Below are positions 1 through 11,504 of a DNA stretch of 64,000 nt, in pieces (the stretch's first letter is position 1; each line of letters starts with the position of its first letter). The notes beneath the pieces are model-generated. The model was not told the DNA's origin. It did no database searches and saw only the letters and a program-made list of their open reading frames with translations. A program made the translations under genes and the position numbers. This stretch comes from Dactylonectria macrodidyma (taxonomy: Eukaryota > Ascomycota > Sordariomycetes > Hypocreales > Nectriaceae): contig JAGMUV010000052.1 of assembly GCA_020744425.1 (NCBI GenBank), positions 1 to 64,000 of the forward strand, given 5' to 3'.

Positions 1-2289
1 TACCAGCCCATCATTTGCCCGATCGTCAAGTAGAGCGACTGGCTCTGCATTAGTGTGTCTGTGGTTCGATTGAAGGGCTCGTAGGGTGTCATCCGGACAG
101 AAGGATATCACCAGCCTTGCTTGTGGCGAAGGTCGATGAACGTATGAAAGTCCAACCATGAAGAACTAAACTATACCAACGTCGACGTCAAAATCGACTC
201 TCAGTTGTATGAAAGGAGTGTTTTCATTGTTATAGTCCAGGCATTGTCGAAACCCAAAGATGGAATCCCACTGAGAACGGTTCATGTTGCGTTTTGAGTG
301 GTCATCTTGTCCTCTCTTCGTAAAATCCGTCTTCTCTGAATGCAAAACCTCAGTGTATGTGGGGTTGGGTCCGTCTGTCTTGGAAATGCAAGATGAAGGA
401 TCCAGTTGGGATTCGATAGCGCCCGGGGTTTCTTGTGGGTTCATTTTCAAGTTGCTATTTCGCAATTAGTCTCGGTTTGTAATGCATTACCATGGCTTTA
501 CCGCTGAAATTCATTAATGGAAATGGACTTTGACTTGAACTTAAGTAGAACATATCAAAGCCCATCGCACAGAGCAGAAGAGGCCAAGTCATAAGACAAC
601 AGCAGTCTGATAAGCACCCGGGCCAGAGTTTACGGGCCTTGTCTGACTTGCCGGTTAATGGAAAAGAAGTAGGTTGGTTTGACAACCATCTAGAAATTTA
701 CAAAATAGCCTCAAGTTGGAATGTGAATGGGCCTGTCTGTTTCGTGTGCGCATTCTATGAGCATTTTATGAGCTTCCAACTTGTTGTCAATAGCTCTAAG
801 GCATCCGATCGCCTTATCCTATCTTGCAACCATAAAAAACAAGACAGTGCTTATTTGAACTTGTGACCGCTGCGCACCGCTGCGCCTCAAGGAGCGCAGT
901 TTCTCACCGATGCACGCTGCTGCTTAATCCCCTTCCAATTGGTTCGCGGTCTGGCTCTGCCACGCATAGGTCAAAGGCCTCAGTGTCCTGCAATGTTGAC
1001 ACGTCCATTTGGAACACGTGAAGGGCATTGCTGCCCAACGCTTTTGTATCAAAATAGCTGTGTGACGATCGGGCTGACCGGGTTGTAAATCCGAATAGTG
1101 ATTGGTGTACGTCGGCAGGGCAGCGAGTTGAGAGGGTTGAGTGTTAAGTGGAGAAAAGTATAGCGTTGAGTGATGTCAGAGATCTTAGTCTAGGGTAACG
1201 AAATGTGGTAAAAAGGTCAGGAATGACACTTTGCTGCAATATATTTTTGCGCTACCTTCGTGTTCTTTATACTAGGTTTTTTAGCAAAACCGTAAGGTAG
1301 CAAGAGCTTGAAGGATAACGATGCGCAGGCACATCGCCTGACTCGCATTTCCTTTCCTTCGCTTGATTGGCGGGTGGAAGACACCATGGCCTCAAAATTA
1401 TGGCGGCCGTCGCCCACTTGATTATCGATCCGGGATGAGACAATTCATGCCTAACCTGCTAACGTTGTTAGCCCAACCTGATCCTGTCGCGCGTCACCGG
1501 TACGGAAGATAAAATTTTTCAGATTTATTTGACGCCCCCCATACTTGTTAGTCTGCTAAAGATAGACACGATGAGTGAGGTGATGACCCTGAACACTTTG
1601 CGCTCCGAGTAGCGAACTGATGGAAACAAACAGCCGGGAGTCGCGTTAATTGCCTGCCGCAGTGGCTATGCACCAGGACCTCCATCCGCCCGGAATTGAC
1701 ATCTGGTACTTCTTTCCTCAACCTAGCTGCATTCTTTCACTGCGCTGATCTGACTTCATGCCCAACAGCTACCCCCCGTTCTCCCAGCAGCCTTTTACAT
1801 GCCTCCAAAATCCGCAAGATTACACTCAAAGGACCAACACACGCCGGAGCCAACCCGAGCCGCTCGTCACTGAAGTCAAGCTGGGTTGTGACTTGCCGCT
1901 ATCTCACAGCTGCCACCGCTACGGTATGTTGGGAACAATAACAGCCTAATTCACATTACCGTATCTTCGTCAAATTCCTGTTCAGGATGGGGAGATGTCT
2001 CCTTCTTAGTTCTGTGCAGTTATTATTTGTTCAGCTCCGAAGCATATCCATATTCCTATTGAGCTTTGGTGTGTCCAGAATATCATTGATTGTTGAAATA
2101 AAGTTTCGCACCTGCTTTTTCACTTACACCAGAATTGCTTGCCAGGCCGCACTAGAACACGATTGTTCATCAGTTAAATCCTCTGGTCGCGCCCCATTTT
2201 CATCGTTTATCCATTCCATATCCACTAAGTTCAGATCCTCTCCACCTCCAGCACCCATTCCTCCTTGCTCAACCATGAGCAAAAAGCAT
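1..2289. other. No recognisable gene; intergenic or highly decayed sequence
   Basis: I see no confident gene here. The most coding-like stretch is a minus-strand ORF from an ATG at 444 down to 166 (92 codons), with no domain I recognise and no convincing splice context. The sequence around 1695-2340 has scattered open frames without consistent coding character. The minus strand of about 2000-2290 may still hold a very decayed upstream or downstream part of the pseudogene that follows. Confidence 0.5.
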
Positions 2290-3046
2290 CATCGAGTATC
2301 AGTGCCTTGCTGTAGTGCACCGTTGCTCCTAGCCGTTCTCTGATATCTATATCTATCGGTATAGGGTTATTGTTGAACCGCCCACTGCTGATGAAGTCTG
2401 TCTCGCCAGATACTGCCGATCAAACCAGTATCACCATCCACCATACCAACGGGTTATTGCGGTCCGTCGACCGCATTTCCTCTAAAGCTTTGGTCAGAAG
2501 CTGCTGAATCATTGCTCATACCTTGTCTAACGCCCCTCCCTCCCTCCCTCCCTCCCTCCTAATGTCCTTAAGGTTCACATTTTACATCTCTTGCATTACA
2601 TTCATGACATTGTCAATCTGATCCTTGTTTAGCTTCAGGCCTATCTCTTCAAAAGTATATTCATCCTGAGAATGCACCATAAATCCGACCAGGCTTGTCC
2701 ACACAGCCTAGTACTGCTGTCGCTTATTGAGATCTCAGATCGCTACTAGTGTCTCGAAAGCTCTTTGGTCCTCTCCTTTGTCCAAGATGTTCATCACCGC
2801 CCGCACGGTGCGAGGCCATCGCTCGGTCAGAGCCTCCAGCCCATCCAACTTATTCCAGAACGATGCTTGGATTGTCATGCGCTGCTGGCGGTCATTGCTA
2901 AACCTTTTCTTCCTCTCTCGTTCAGATTCTTCCTCAACGCCGCTTCCCGACGTGAACCGTACGGCCTTGCGATTCGGTGCCAACGTCGCGTCCGGCATAA
3001 GACTCGTTGCGGATAGAAATCCAACCCAGTTTCTCTTGATCTTCAT
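2290..3046 (-). pseudogene. Decayed ORF of unknown function at the edge of the YR/giant-protein block
   Basis: Reading the minus strand from 3046 downward gives about 100 codons of protein-like sequence, with basic runs and a segment containing FWNKLDGLEALTERWP, ending in a stop at 2735. The same frame continues past that stop and one more stop as protein-like text (AVWTSLVGFMVHSQDEYTF) to about 2590. A related-looking stretch (NNPLVWWMVILV) occurs near 2440-2470 in an adjoining frame. Several stops and frame changes therefore interrupt what was once a longer gene. I do not recognise a characterised family. I have a weak recollection of similar text in large uncharacterised ascomycete proteins, but cannot verify it. 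Orientation and position suggest it belonged to the same block as the YR and giant-protein genes at 3.8-16.2 kb. Confidence 0.4.
2534..2561. repeat. CCCT-type tetranucleotide microsatellite
   Basis: About six tandem copies of a CTCC/CCCT unit form a pure pyrimidine tract on the plus strand. It lies inside the decayed minus-strand ORF region and marks it as non-functional sequence. Slippage here would be expected. Confidence 0.85.
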
Positions 3047-3799
3047 CTACGTCTCGTCATCCTCCCGGGGACAAAGGAACCCGACTTTTCGAAGCCATTT
3101 CTCGCAGCCTGCTCGGTCCGCTTCAGACACCGGGGGTATGTCATATCTCTCATTGTTCCGATCAGTAGGTGTGCCTGGCTGGGTCGCCCCAGAGCCGCCA
3201 CGTACAACCCTGCACTTGACATGGTGAAATGTCAGCTGCCTTCAGTGCTGTGGATACTGGCAATAGAGATGGTTTTTGCTGGGTGGTAAAGATGCTGAAG
3301 AGGCTAAACCCCGCACTTGTGGGGGGTTCAGATATAATGCCTAGCACGAAATTGCTGACTCAGTTTGCCCGGTATGCCTCTTAAGACCCCTGTCGCCAGT
3401 CCACTCTGCCAAACTTACTCCAGAGCCTGACTAGACCCTAAAGCCAGAGATGCAGGCAGTCAGGACGGTACCGCTCTATACATATGTGAGACGCCTCCAA
3501 CTTCATGACAGACAAGACATAAGTTACAAAAGAGATAGTATCAATAGAGGAAGTATACCGCTTGCTTAGTTGCCCAATGGTTACTGCTATTATTCTGAGT
3601 TCAGTCTAACGTTCAATGAGCTAAGCCGTTTAGTCGACTCTGTAACATAACCACTCAGAGATTAAGCAAGCATCGGGCATCTTCTCTAGTGGTAATGGTG
3701 GTAGTATATTTAACGCCAGGGGAGCACAAAGTACTCAAGACCTCCCATATAGCTATTCCCTTTTTCCATAGTGACCTAAAGTTAGATGGATATAGTAAA
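3047..3799. other. Intergenic, no gene seen
   Basis: There are only short open frames with no family resemblance. From about 3480 the sequence becomes AT-richer. Nothing here can be supported as a gene, RNA or repeat. Confidence 0.5.
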
Positions 3800-5030
3800 C
3801 TAGTCAAAAGCATGGCTATCATACACAAGGCTTGCAAAGTCGTCAGATAGCTCTAGGTTGTCGCTCTCAAGACTCGTGTCGCTCTCGTCATTTCCAACCA
3901 TGTCAACATCCGTTTCCGGCCCATCCACATCATCAAGCTGAACATGCCACTCTAGAGGTTCGGCTTGGGATAAAAATTGCCGTAGTAATGACGGAGACTG
4001 TCGCGTCAACTCCGCCGCTTCCTTTTTAGCTTTAAGGTAGCTACCGAGATCGTATTGGTTACCATCATTATGTAGTACGCGTTTCGCCCATCGAAGCCGT
4101 CGAGTAACTTCTGGAGTGAGGCCTGAGAAGGATCGAATGGCGCCGAACAAACTCATAATGTTATGTCGAGTTGGTAGTATAATCGTTGGGCGGTTAAACA
4201 ATGCATCGGGGTCCTCTCTCAACATGATTGCGGATGGTACAGGAACACGGAAGACGTCTGTGAGTCCAAGTTCCCAAGGTATGATGAATTCCAACCGGCC
4301 GTCACTGCTCCAGTTTGGGCCAGCCAAAAGAGTCATATGGCGCAGTGTCCGCCGGCAAAGACGGTTAACATCATTCTGGCTAGCAGACCGTTGTCCCTTG
4401 ATATGATCCATGACATTAAGCCAATCTTTCCGAACTACATTCTCAAGATGCTGAAACTTTTTTGTCGTCAGAACTCTAGGAGTAGTATCTGGCGATAGCT
4501 CATCAGAAAGACGGTGGCCAGATGAGGCGGAGCCCAACCGGATATGGCAGTTGTCTTGAGGCGTCGAAAAGTAAGGGGCCCAATACTGAATCTGAAAGAA
4601 GGCTGGTTTCCCATGATACCACGTGTCGCGAGTATGATTGGTGCCAACTTCCTTCCACTGGTCACTATTAAAAGCGATCATGATGCGGCCGCTTAAATTG
4701 CGTCTAAGGTGATCATCGAACCCCCCCGCTGATTCGCTAATGGCACTCCAATGTTTTTTGAAGGTGCGGTAGACTTGAAGGAAGTGGTTCCGGCTCCATT
4801 TAGGGGGCGATGAGCGGCCGAAGAGGTGTAGGAAGACAAATTCTGACCAACTATCCTTCGGGGGCAGATACTTTCGCGTCGTCATCCAACATGGAAGCTC
4901 GAATGGCAACTGAGAACTCTTCAGGGTGGTGCTATCTGGGAGCACAGCAGTATACGCCGACCACGCCTCCATATAGATCTCCCAAATTGTCTGAGCTGTT
5001 ACAACCTGACTAGCCCCTGCGCCTGCATTT
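3800..5030 (-). pseudogene. Truncated C-terminal copy of the 1526-aa giant protein
   Basis: The ORF from the ATG at 4972 to the stop at 3800 (390 aa) aligns along its whole length with the last ~400 residues of the 1526-aa protein at 11505-16147. Shared blocks include ELPCW, TTRKYLPP, the segment FNSDQ-KEVGTNH, WYHGKP-FFQIQYWAPYFS, LPTRHNIM/LPTRQNIM and an acidic C-terminal tail. The similarity continues upstream of the ATG (SQVVTAQTIW, about 5012-4983), so the ATG is internal to the ancestral gene and the copy lacks roughly its first 1100 residues. Directly upstream on the same strand lies a YR domain, and the two meet at a sharp junction near 5010. The reading frame is intact, so a protein could still be made, but the context says truncated paralogue. 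The function of the family is unknown. Confidence 0.7.
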
Positions 5031-5844
5031 CCGATACCGTCCGTGGCCGCTTCCCCTGGAGAAGTTGATCGACCCGGAACAGGGAGCGCCAGCTCTGCGA
5101 TGCCCGGTAGGCGCGATGGAGCAGCGTGCTCATTGTCAGCGTCGTGCTGCCAGCATAGGCATGGTTGAACGTGCGGTAGCTGTGGTTGCTCATTCCGGCT
5201 AGGTCCGCGAGGGCCGCCTCATCCTCGACTCCCTCAGCTGCCGCGATCTCCTCCAGGTCGAAGTTAGCTCGCTCCTTAGCGCTGAACTTCTCCTTTGTGA
5301 TGGAAGCAGCAGCCTGGCGCCACCACGCCACCTGGAACTGCGGCACCTCGGCGCGCGCGCAGGCCTTGCGAAGGCAGGACGAGACCGTAGTGTCCCTCCA
5401 GACCTCGCCGTCCAGGCTCGACCACAGGTACGGCGACAGCAGGGCGCTGGGCCTGCTCGGACGAAGGAAGACCTGGCGCAGCCGCGGCACCAGAGCCAGA
5501 TACGTCGAGAGCAGATCTCCGATCGCGTAGGGCAAAAAGCGGATGTTCTCTGTCTCGGCACCAACCTGTTCCTGGCTCTTGTGATACCGTACATATACCA
5601 TGACCATCTTCTCCCATATTAATATGCATCGGCGACGACCTGTGTTAGTGTAGCTAACGGAAAGCAGCTCCGGCGCCCGTAACGGAGGAGCCGGCGGAAC
5701 ATGGATGAGCGTCGCCATCCGCTTCAAGAACTCTTGCACGTGCGCCTCGTAGATGGCTATTGCCTTGGGGCAGAGGGTCACGTCGGATAATAGTAGAGGG
5801 GTACCAGATGTAATCCGGTTATATTGAGAGCTAAGAAACTACCC
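4999..5844 (-). pseudogene. Tyrosine-recombinase (YR) catalytic domain, N- and C-terminally incomplete
   Basis: The open frame runs from about 5844 (after a possible acceptor, TTCTTAG) to the stop at 4999, and has no ATG at its start. Counting from the GTG codon at 5781, the residues expected of a tyrosine recombinase appear in order: R35 in LRAPELL, K68 in the hairpin-like YHKSQ, R155 in WWRQAAA, H200 in SNHSYR and a nucleophile candidate Y209 in NHAYAG. Such enzymes cut and rejoin DNA through a 3'-phosphotyrosine. The sequence resembles fungal YR domains that I recall from Crypton-like and telomeric RecQ-associated proteins, which is a recollection and not a search result. The N-terminal core-binding region is absent or lies in an unseen upstream exon. 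The C-terminus runs straight into the truncated paralogue downstream. GC content is visibly higher than in the neighbours. This is probably a domain fragment, not a working gene. Confidence 0.6.
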
Positions 5845-5935
5845 ATACTCCTTCTAGAACAATGAAACTCATTTTATAGGGCTGCCTAGCTACCTCTTAC
5901 TTCCCTGGGATACCCTCGAATACATTTATGTACCA

Positions 5936-8900
5936 TCACTCAACTCTCTCTAGCCGGCGGTTAAACTCTTTCAGGAGATAGTCATACGCTTTTGGCCAAT
6001 CCTTTTCTTTTTCTCTATGCTGTTTGATGAGTTCACGCATTCGGGTCTCGATACGGCGGACCACTTGTGCTTGCTGTTGTCGCTTCACCCCAAGGCTTTC
6101 CTCATCTGAGGTAGCCTCGCCATCATCAATGCATTCTGAATCTGAATCTGAATCGCCATTTGATCGAGTATCCATGCGCTTTCGACGACTCCGGCGTAGA
6201 TTGCGTCGGTGGTGCTGGAGAAGCTCATACTTCTCCAGCTCTTGCCTGAGAAAGATTGAACACTCACCAGGCGAGTCGCTTTCCTCAAACGTCTTGGAAA
6301 CGTATGTTCTCCGTCTTGGGCACCATTTATCAGTAACCCTAATGTAATTGGATGATGAAATGTTGAATTCTATCACGATCGATGTTGTAGATGCTGCAGG
6401 GGCCTGAAATGATTCCGCCGACATCTGCTCTCGAAGGTCAACGAGCTTAGCATACAGCTCATCCTCCGGCATGCGAAGCAAGTTTTGCTCCGCTTGAACA
6501 ACATATGGCATATGACTATTAGTGAAATACCCTGGCGCTAGCGTCCATCCATTGCTCGGATGATGCTTGATGTTAGAGGCTGGCAGGGGCTGAGTAAGAG
6601 ACCCAAGCTTTTCCAGTCGTGCGTAGTAACAGTTGAGACCAGAGTGAAAGCTGGGCCACCAGACAAATTCCTTTGTTTCTTTGTCCTTACGCATGAATCC
6701 CTGACTCTGTGGGTAAGGGATCATCCAATGACTTTTGAGGAATGAATTCTTCAGCTCTTGCCGCCACTTGCGAGCGCCGTCTTTACCTCGTGCGGTAGTG
6801 ACAGCGCGGAAGCTCTGCTGGTAAAGCATACGATATGGCTTATCATTCCACCCTTTTCGTTCGAACTGCCCATCTTTCCATTCCCAGAGCCAAGCAAACA
6901 GTACATCAATGTTCTTTACCGCCAACCGATGCCCATATGCGAGCTGAGGCGGACCATGCCGCTCAATCAAGACTTTATCCACGCTGTCATAGCAGAGAGG
7001 AACCTCTCCTGATAGCGCAGCCTCCATGTGCTCTGGACGTAGAACTGATTTGATGTGGGTGAACACATCTTTTCGAAAAGCACATAAACAGAGCTGTCGA
7101 AGGTACTTCTCTAAGAGTTCTAGGCAACTAGGTACTGCGCTGAAATCTTGCATCCATTGCCGAGCCTTGTCAACTCGAATGAAATCAATGCGAACGTCGC
7201 GAACTTGACGATATCGGGCGTGGTAAGCAGTCTGCATTGATGGGTTGTTGAACATCATGTAGGCCGCATGAGGCTGCCTGAAAGTAAGCGTATTCCAGTC
7301 GATCTTGTCGAGAAACCAAGCATAGCCATACGTCTCCAGAGTGCGCTTAAACCCGAGTCCTTCGTAACGACGAAGGCCATTTGGCTGGTGCGGATCGGGT
7401 TGTTGCCGTACGTCTTGCCAGCAACCGCCGACTTTCTGTATCAACCCACCTGAATACGAGAATTGGAGGCAACGAAGAAACATGAGCATGATCCTTGTGT
7501 GTTCCCAAGTAACAAAGTGCGGGTCCTGAAAGCTGTATACCATCTCGAACCCCACACAGAATTTGTTGATGTTCCACCGCACCCATCGAAGTAAAGTATC
7601 GGTTGTGAAACTATAGTACGGGGAACTATCGTCGGTAGGTATGACAAGGCGCTTGTCGTAGAGCTCTTGGGATCTCATCTGGCTGTCAATGGCGTAGAAT
7701 AGCTCCTTGGAAATACGATGCTCTTCTCTGATGCCGAAAGATTTCTGCATAGATCCCAGTAAGGCATAATGGCATCGAAGCTTTGTGTACAGATATGCCT
7801 TGATCAATGCAGCTGGCTGGTGGCTGAGACCACCTCCAACGAGTTCCCACGTCTTTCTTAGCTTCTTATCAAGGGCAAGCGTCTCGATGGCTGAGTTTGT
7901 GAATGGATATACATTCCCCGCTGCGAAGACTTCCTTGACACTGGGGTAGAATTGAGAGTAGAGAAGGCCAGCAGCACGGCGTGGAGTGCGCCTTCCAGGT
8001 TCGATAGTCAAGCTCCCAGTATCCCGAAGCATGCTGAACGGATAAAAGACTTGCTTCTGGGTTCCTTGGTCGCCGGTAGACTCGTTCCCGACCTGGAAGG
8101 CATACGATTCTAAGCAACATCGCCGGTATAGTAGCGTTTCCGCTCGTTTATCCGTTGAGTCATCGATGACTTCGGCTGCCAGTTGACTCCAATGCACAAC
8201 TTGAGATGCCTGCTGAGGGCAAGTTTCTTTCCCAACATCAAAGTAGAGGTCTGCTGTGATGTGGCTCTCATCAATAGCATGAGTCCAATACTTTTGGAAT
8301 CGTGCTACCATTTTCTCCCAGGTGACGTCCTTTGTGAGAACCTTTAAGTTCTTTGCTTGAAGGAGGATAGTAACGTCCTGGAACTGTTGGAATCCTGGCT
8401 CTTGAGCACTTGCGAGGATATTGGCCCAAACATCCGCTAGTGCCTCTGGTGGCAGATAGTATACCAATTGTTGTTCTCGTGCCACCGGATCCACACGTTG
8501 AGAAAGTGTCTCCACTCCACGAGCGGTAGAGTTGCAACGACTGTGGTCATAGCTCGATGGATAATGCTGGACATGGGCGCTGCTGTAGCATTGGTATATC
8601 GCAGGAAGGAGAATGCCATCCATCCAGAGTCGAAAGTCTTCATCCCTGAGCTTACTACACTTCTGCTCTTCTCGATATAAGTTGGGAAATAGAAAATACA
8701 AAGATATATCTTCAAATCCAACAACGCGGCCGAATGTGTAGTGAGGAATCTGGTGCACGGGCCGGTGGACTTGATGTTGCATTCCATTCATATCGAAATA
8801 TGTGACCGGGATGGATCGAAGGTGAAGATCAGACTGAAGATCAGATACGGTCATCCGGGTAGGAGACCAGCGAATACCTCGCTTAGCGACAGCAAGGTTA

Positions 8901-9739
8901 CTTGGGAAGGCGATGATGCTATCCACATCGAAGGTAACCCCAGCATCGTTCGAAACCCTCTCATCTTCATCTAAGCAAATGTGGGGTATCTCAGCTCTAG
9001 AGTCAAGACCACAAAAGGCCTCTCTTCTGGATTCAGGGTTCATTTTTCCAGCTAGGCCATCTTTCTGGCTTGCGATAGTCTCAGTGCCAAGGACGTAAGG
9101 ACCCAAATTGGGTACAAACTCCAGGTACATAGCGAGACCGATCTGCTCATTCGGATCTTCCATGTGGTTCCGTTGTGCTGCTTGATGACAGTCATTGCAG
9201 CATCCCCGAAATTTTGTGAGTTGCTCCGTTAACTCCTGTGCAAGGTGTCTGACTGGATCTCGCTCGTCATTCCCCACCTGGGGCGAGGTTTCCGAGGTCT
9301 CGTCGGGGGGAATGCTCAGATTAAGGCTCTCATCATTCAGAATAGGTCCCAAATCTGCTGCATCCGCAAAAACCACTGTGTCTTCCATGACATTAACACC
9401 TGATGCTTGATCTTCTGTCTCTTCCAGTGGCGGAGGACTGGCTGGGGGAAGGAATTCCGAGATATCCATGTAATTAGGCCTAGGCGCGCCAGTGGTATTA
9501 GCCAGAGACTGAAGATCGGCTGATACGCTGGCCCACCCAGCACCGCCGCCTGGATCTTGATGAGGTAATGGGTTGTAAAAATTCTCATGCACTGCGTTGC
9601 GTTCCATAGCGGCCTTTTGTCGCCGCTTCACTCGTCTCTGCGTTACATTGGCTTCGGCCTTCTCCCCGGGCGTGAGATATTTTGGAGGACGGCCACGTTT
9701 ACGCGGCCTGCCGGTAATCGCGGTGTCGTGGTTTTCCAT
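5936..9739 (-). CDS. Giant protein A, 1267 aa, unknown function, YR-associated
   Basis: This is a single uninterrupted ORF. I chose the ATG at 9739 because the open frame above it has no ATG; an upstream exon is possible. The N-terminus carries an AT-hook-like core (residues ~10-20, GRPRKRGRPP) followed by a very basic stretch, which suggests DNA binding. A Cys/His cluster (GCCNDCH) falls near residue 180. The middle contains the block YPFSMLRDTGSLT followed by YSQFYPSVKEVF, matched by a similar block in the 1526-aa protein. The C-terminus has a basic run (RRNLRRSRRKR), an acidic Ser/Asp tract and a charged, probably coiled, end. I recognise no catalytic motif and no named domain. An intact 3.8-kb frame among decayed elements argues for recent activity or selection. 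It lies downstream of the 1526-aa gene and upstream of the YR fragment, all on the minus strand, so the three may be parts of one mobile unit. Confidence 0.75.
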   Translation of the reverse strand: MENHDTAITGRPRKRGRPPKYLTPGEKAEANVTQRRVKRRQKAAMERNAVHENFYNPLPHQDPGGGAGWASVSADLQSLANTTGAPRPNYMDISEFLPPASPPPLEETEDQASGVNVMEDTVVFADAADLGPILNDESLNLSIPPDETSETSPQVGNDERDPVRHLAQELTEQLTKFRGCCNDCHQAAQRNHMEDPNEQIGLAMYLEFVPNLGPYVLGTETIASQKDGLAGKMNPESRREAFCGLDSRAEIPHICLDEDERVSNDAGVTFDVDSIIAFPSNLAVAKRGIRWSPTRMTVSDLQSDLHLRSIPVTYFDMNGMQHQVHRPVHQIPHYTFGRVVGFEDISLYFLFPNLYREEQKCSKLRDEDFRLWMDGILLPAIYQCYSSAHVQHYPSSYDHSRCNSTARGVETLSQRVDPVAREQQLVYYLPPEALADVWANILASAQEPGFQQFQDVTILLQAKNLKVLTKDVTWEKMVARFQKYWTHAIDESHITADLYFDVGKETCPQQASQVVHWSQLAAEVIDDSTDKRAETLLYRRCCLESYAFQVGNESTGDQGTQKQVFYPFSMLRDTGSLTIEPGRRTPRRAAGLLYSQFYPSVKEVFAAGNVYPFTNSAIETLALDKKLRKTWELVGGGLSHQPAALIKAYLYTKLRCHYALLGSMQKSFGIREEHRISKELFYAIDSQMRSQELYDKRLVIPTDDSSPYYSFTTDTLLRWVRWNINKFCVGFEMVYSFQDPHFVTWEHTRIMLMFLRCLQFSYSGGLIQKVGGCWQDVRQQPDPHQPNGLRRYEGLGFKRTLETYGYAWFLDKIDWNTLTFRQPHAAYMMFNNPSMQTAYHARYRQVRDVRIDFIRVDKARQWMQDFSAVPSCLELLEKYLRQLCLCAFRKDVFTHIKSVLRPEHMEAALSGEVPLCYDSVDKVLIERHGPPQLAYGHRLAVKNIDVLFAWLWEWKDGQFERKGWNDKPYRMLYQQSFRAVTTARGKDGARKWRQELKNSFLKSHWMIPYPQSQGFMRKDKETKEFVWWPSFHSGLNCYYARLEKLGSLTQPLPASNIKHHPSNGWTLAPGYFTNSHMPYVVQAEQNLLRMPEDELYAKLVDLREQMSAESFQAPAASTTSIVIEFNISSSNYIRVTDKWCPRRRTYVSKTFEESDSPGECSIFLRQELEKYELLQHHRRNLRRSRRKRMDTRSNGDSDSDSECIDDGEATSDEESLGVKRQQQAQVVRRIETRMRELIKQHREKEKDWPKAYDYLLKEFNRRLERVE

Positions 9740-9839
9740 GTAGTGAGACGGTACTCCGTTACTGAAAGAGGACTTTGAGGAACTGTAAGGAATTCGGTCA
9801 TATTTCTTCAGACACAAGTTCAACGGAGGTCCTCAACGT

Positions 9840-11504
9840 GTGCCCACTCCACATGAAACCCGCCACGGTCCCTTAATATATCTGTATAGGGGCGTCCTAT
9901 TAGAGGCCGATGTCCTGATGAGCTTCAAAAGCAATATAAGCTGAATGAGGTTTAGAGTCTGTTGATAAACACACTAACTCCTAAAAAAGTTTAGATCTGA
10001 CCGAGAAACTGAATGTGGTTTAGTTTTGTCTACGAAATTCTGATTGGCTGTTAGATACTGAGTTGACGACGAGGTCAATAACTTGCAAGGCAAATACAGC
10101 AACAATGAGGAAATAAAACATATTATTGAATAGATAATATTGACCAGAGGGCACTATTTTATGAATTTTTACAATAGAACTTAAATCTTTTTACATTTTG
10201 ACCCCTAGGCCAAGTCAGTCTTTGAGTAGTAGTAACTTGCAAGGCAAATACAGCAACAATGAGGAAATAAAACATATTATTGAATAGATAATATTGACCA
10301 GAGGGCACTATTTTATGAATTTTTACAATAGAACTTAAATCTTTTTACATTTTGACCCCTAGGCCTAGTCAGTCTTTGAGTAGTAGTTGAGTAGTAGTGT
10401 TGCTTTAGGTTTTTCTCCTATGAGGGGTTTTTCCCCCGGAAAGATATACGGCTTTAGTCGTAGCTACCAGCGATCTTGGAGGATATAGACTTCTTGCCTT
10501 AGGGTATAGAAAGCTACTTAATCTATCTATATAAGGAAATTCTCGGCTAGAGAGGGTTCTATTTCTATTAATAGGATGCCTTCTTAGACTAATACACCTT
10601 CGTGCCGATAATATAGTAGATGAACTAAATAGAATAGTAGTTACATAACTTTTCTTAGATTGACTAGTTATATTAACATCTTACATAATATGCTTAAAAC
10701 TACCATAGGGCCAGGTACGAGTAGAAAAGCGCCTCTTAGGGGAATGGGCATGCAAAAGGCTCCCCAGTAATGAGAGAGACCTTTACGGTTGTCTCAGGCG
10801 AGTCTGGATGCGGCAGAAATTACAGATAGTCTGGCTTAGCACTTCTTATGCCCTAGTAGGGGACTTCATGGGCCTCACGGCTCCCCGGACGGAAAATATA
10901 CATACATATATACATACAATCCCCTCAACCATGACCCTACTACTACTGATACTAAGTGGTTGCGCGAAATCCCAATATCGACTGCCGCCTGGACTGCCAA
11001 TCTTGGAGCCGACTGTGTGCGTCATGCTACCTATAATGTATGGTCACGCCTTTAATATTGAACTCTCATCGCTCTCTTCTATTAAACGTCCAATCGATCT
11101 TTATTTGCTCCTCTCTCATCTCTATAATGATTACTCCGGTATGGCTAACGCCATACCTAGGGAGTTAACAAGACGATCCGCCTAAGCTTCGTATGCCATT
11201 GCTTAGCCTAAGCCACTAACTATGAGCTCCGATGTGAATCATCTACATCGCTAACTTCAGTATTGTGCTGCGAATTTAGGCTTGGTCAGCGTTAGCTCAA
11301 AAGGAGCATGCGAATAGATTCAAGTACTAGTGCAGGCGCAAAGGCTACATTTATTCATACATCGCTTATTTTACCCGGGTATATCTATCGGTGACAAAGG
11401 CACACGGTAAAAAATTATCATCTACAAGCAGAGAAGAGGCATGGTTCTTTATAGATAATTGCAGTATTTATTTTAAAAACAGTCGCACAAGAGAAATAGC
11501 TACT
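9840..11504. other. AT-rich spacer between the two giant-protein genes
   Basis: No gene is supported here. The stretch holds the 154-bp tandem duplication described separately, and from about 10390 on it is AT-rich with only short frames, such as a 125-codon plus-strand frame at 10808-11185 with no family resemblance. It would contain the promoter of the 1267-aa gene and the 3' end of the 1526-aa gene. Confidence 0.5.
10079..10386. repeat. Two-copy tandem duplication, 154-bp unit
   Basis: The segment starting TAACTTGCAAGGC at 10079 recurs at 10233 in the same orientation. The two copies are almost identical (one visible difference, CAAGT versus CTAGT near the end). The unit ends in GAGTAGTAG, a short motif repeated again just after copy two, which suggests the duplication arose by slippage or unequal exchange at that motif. 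The near-identity points to a recent event. Confidence 0.9.

Noticed and set aside
1987..2343. 118-codon plus-strand frame
   Set aside because: Composition is not protein-like, no domain is visible, and the opposite strand carries traces of a decayed gene.
5186..5629. Three overlapping 114-131-codon frames on both strands over the YR domain
   Set aside because: They are shadows of the GC-rich YR coding sequence in other frames; only the 4999-5844 minus frame shows family residues.
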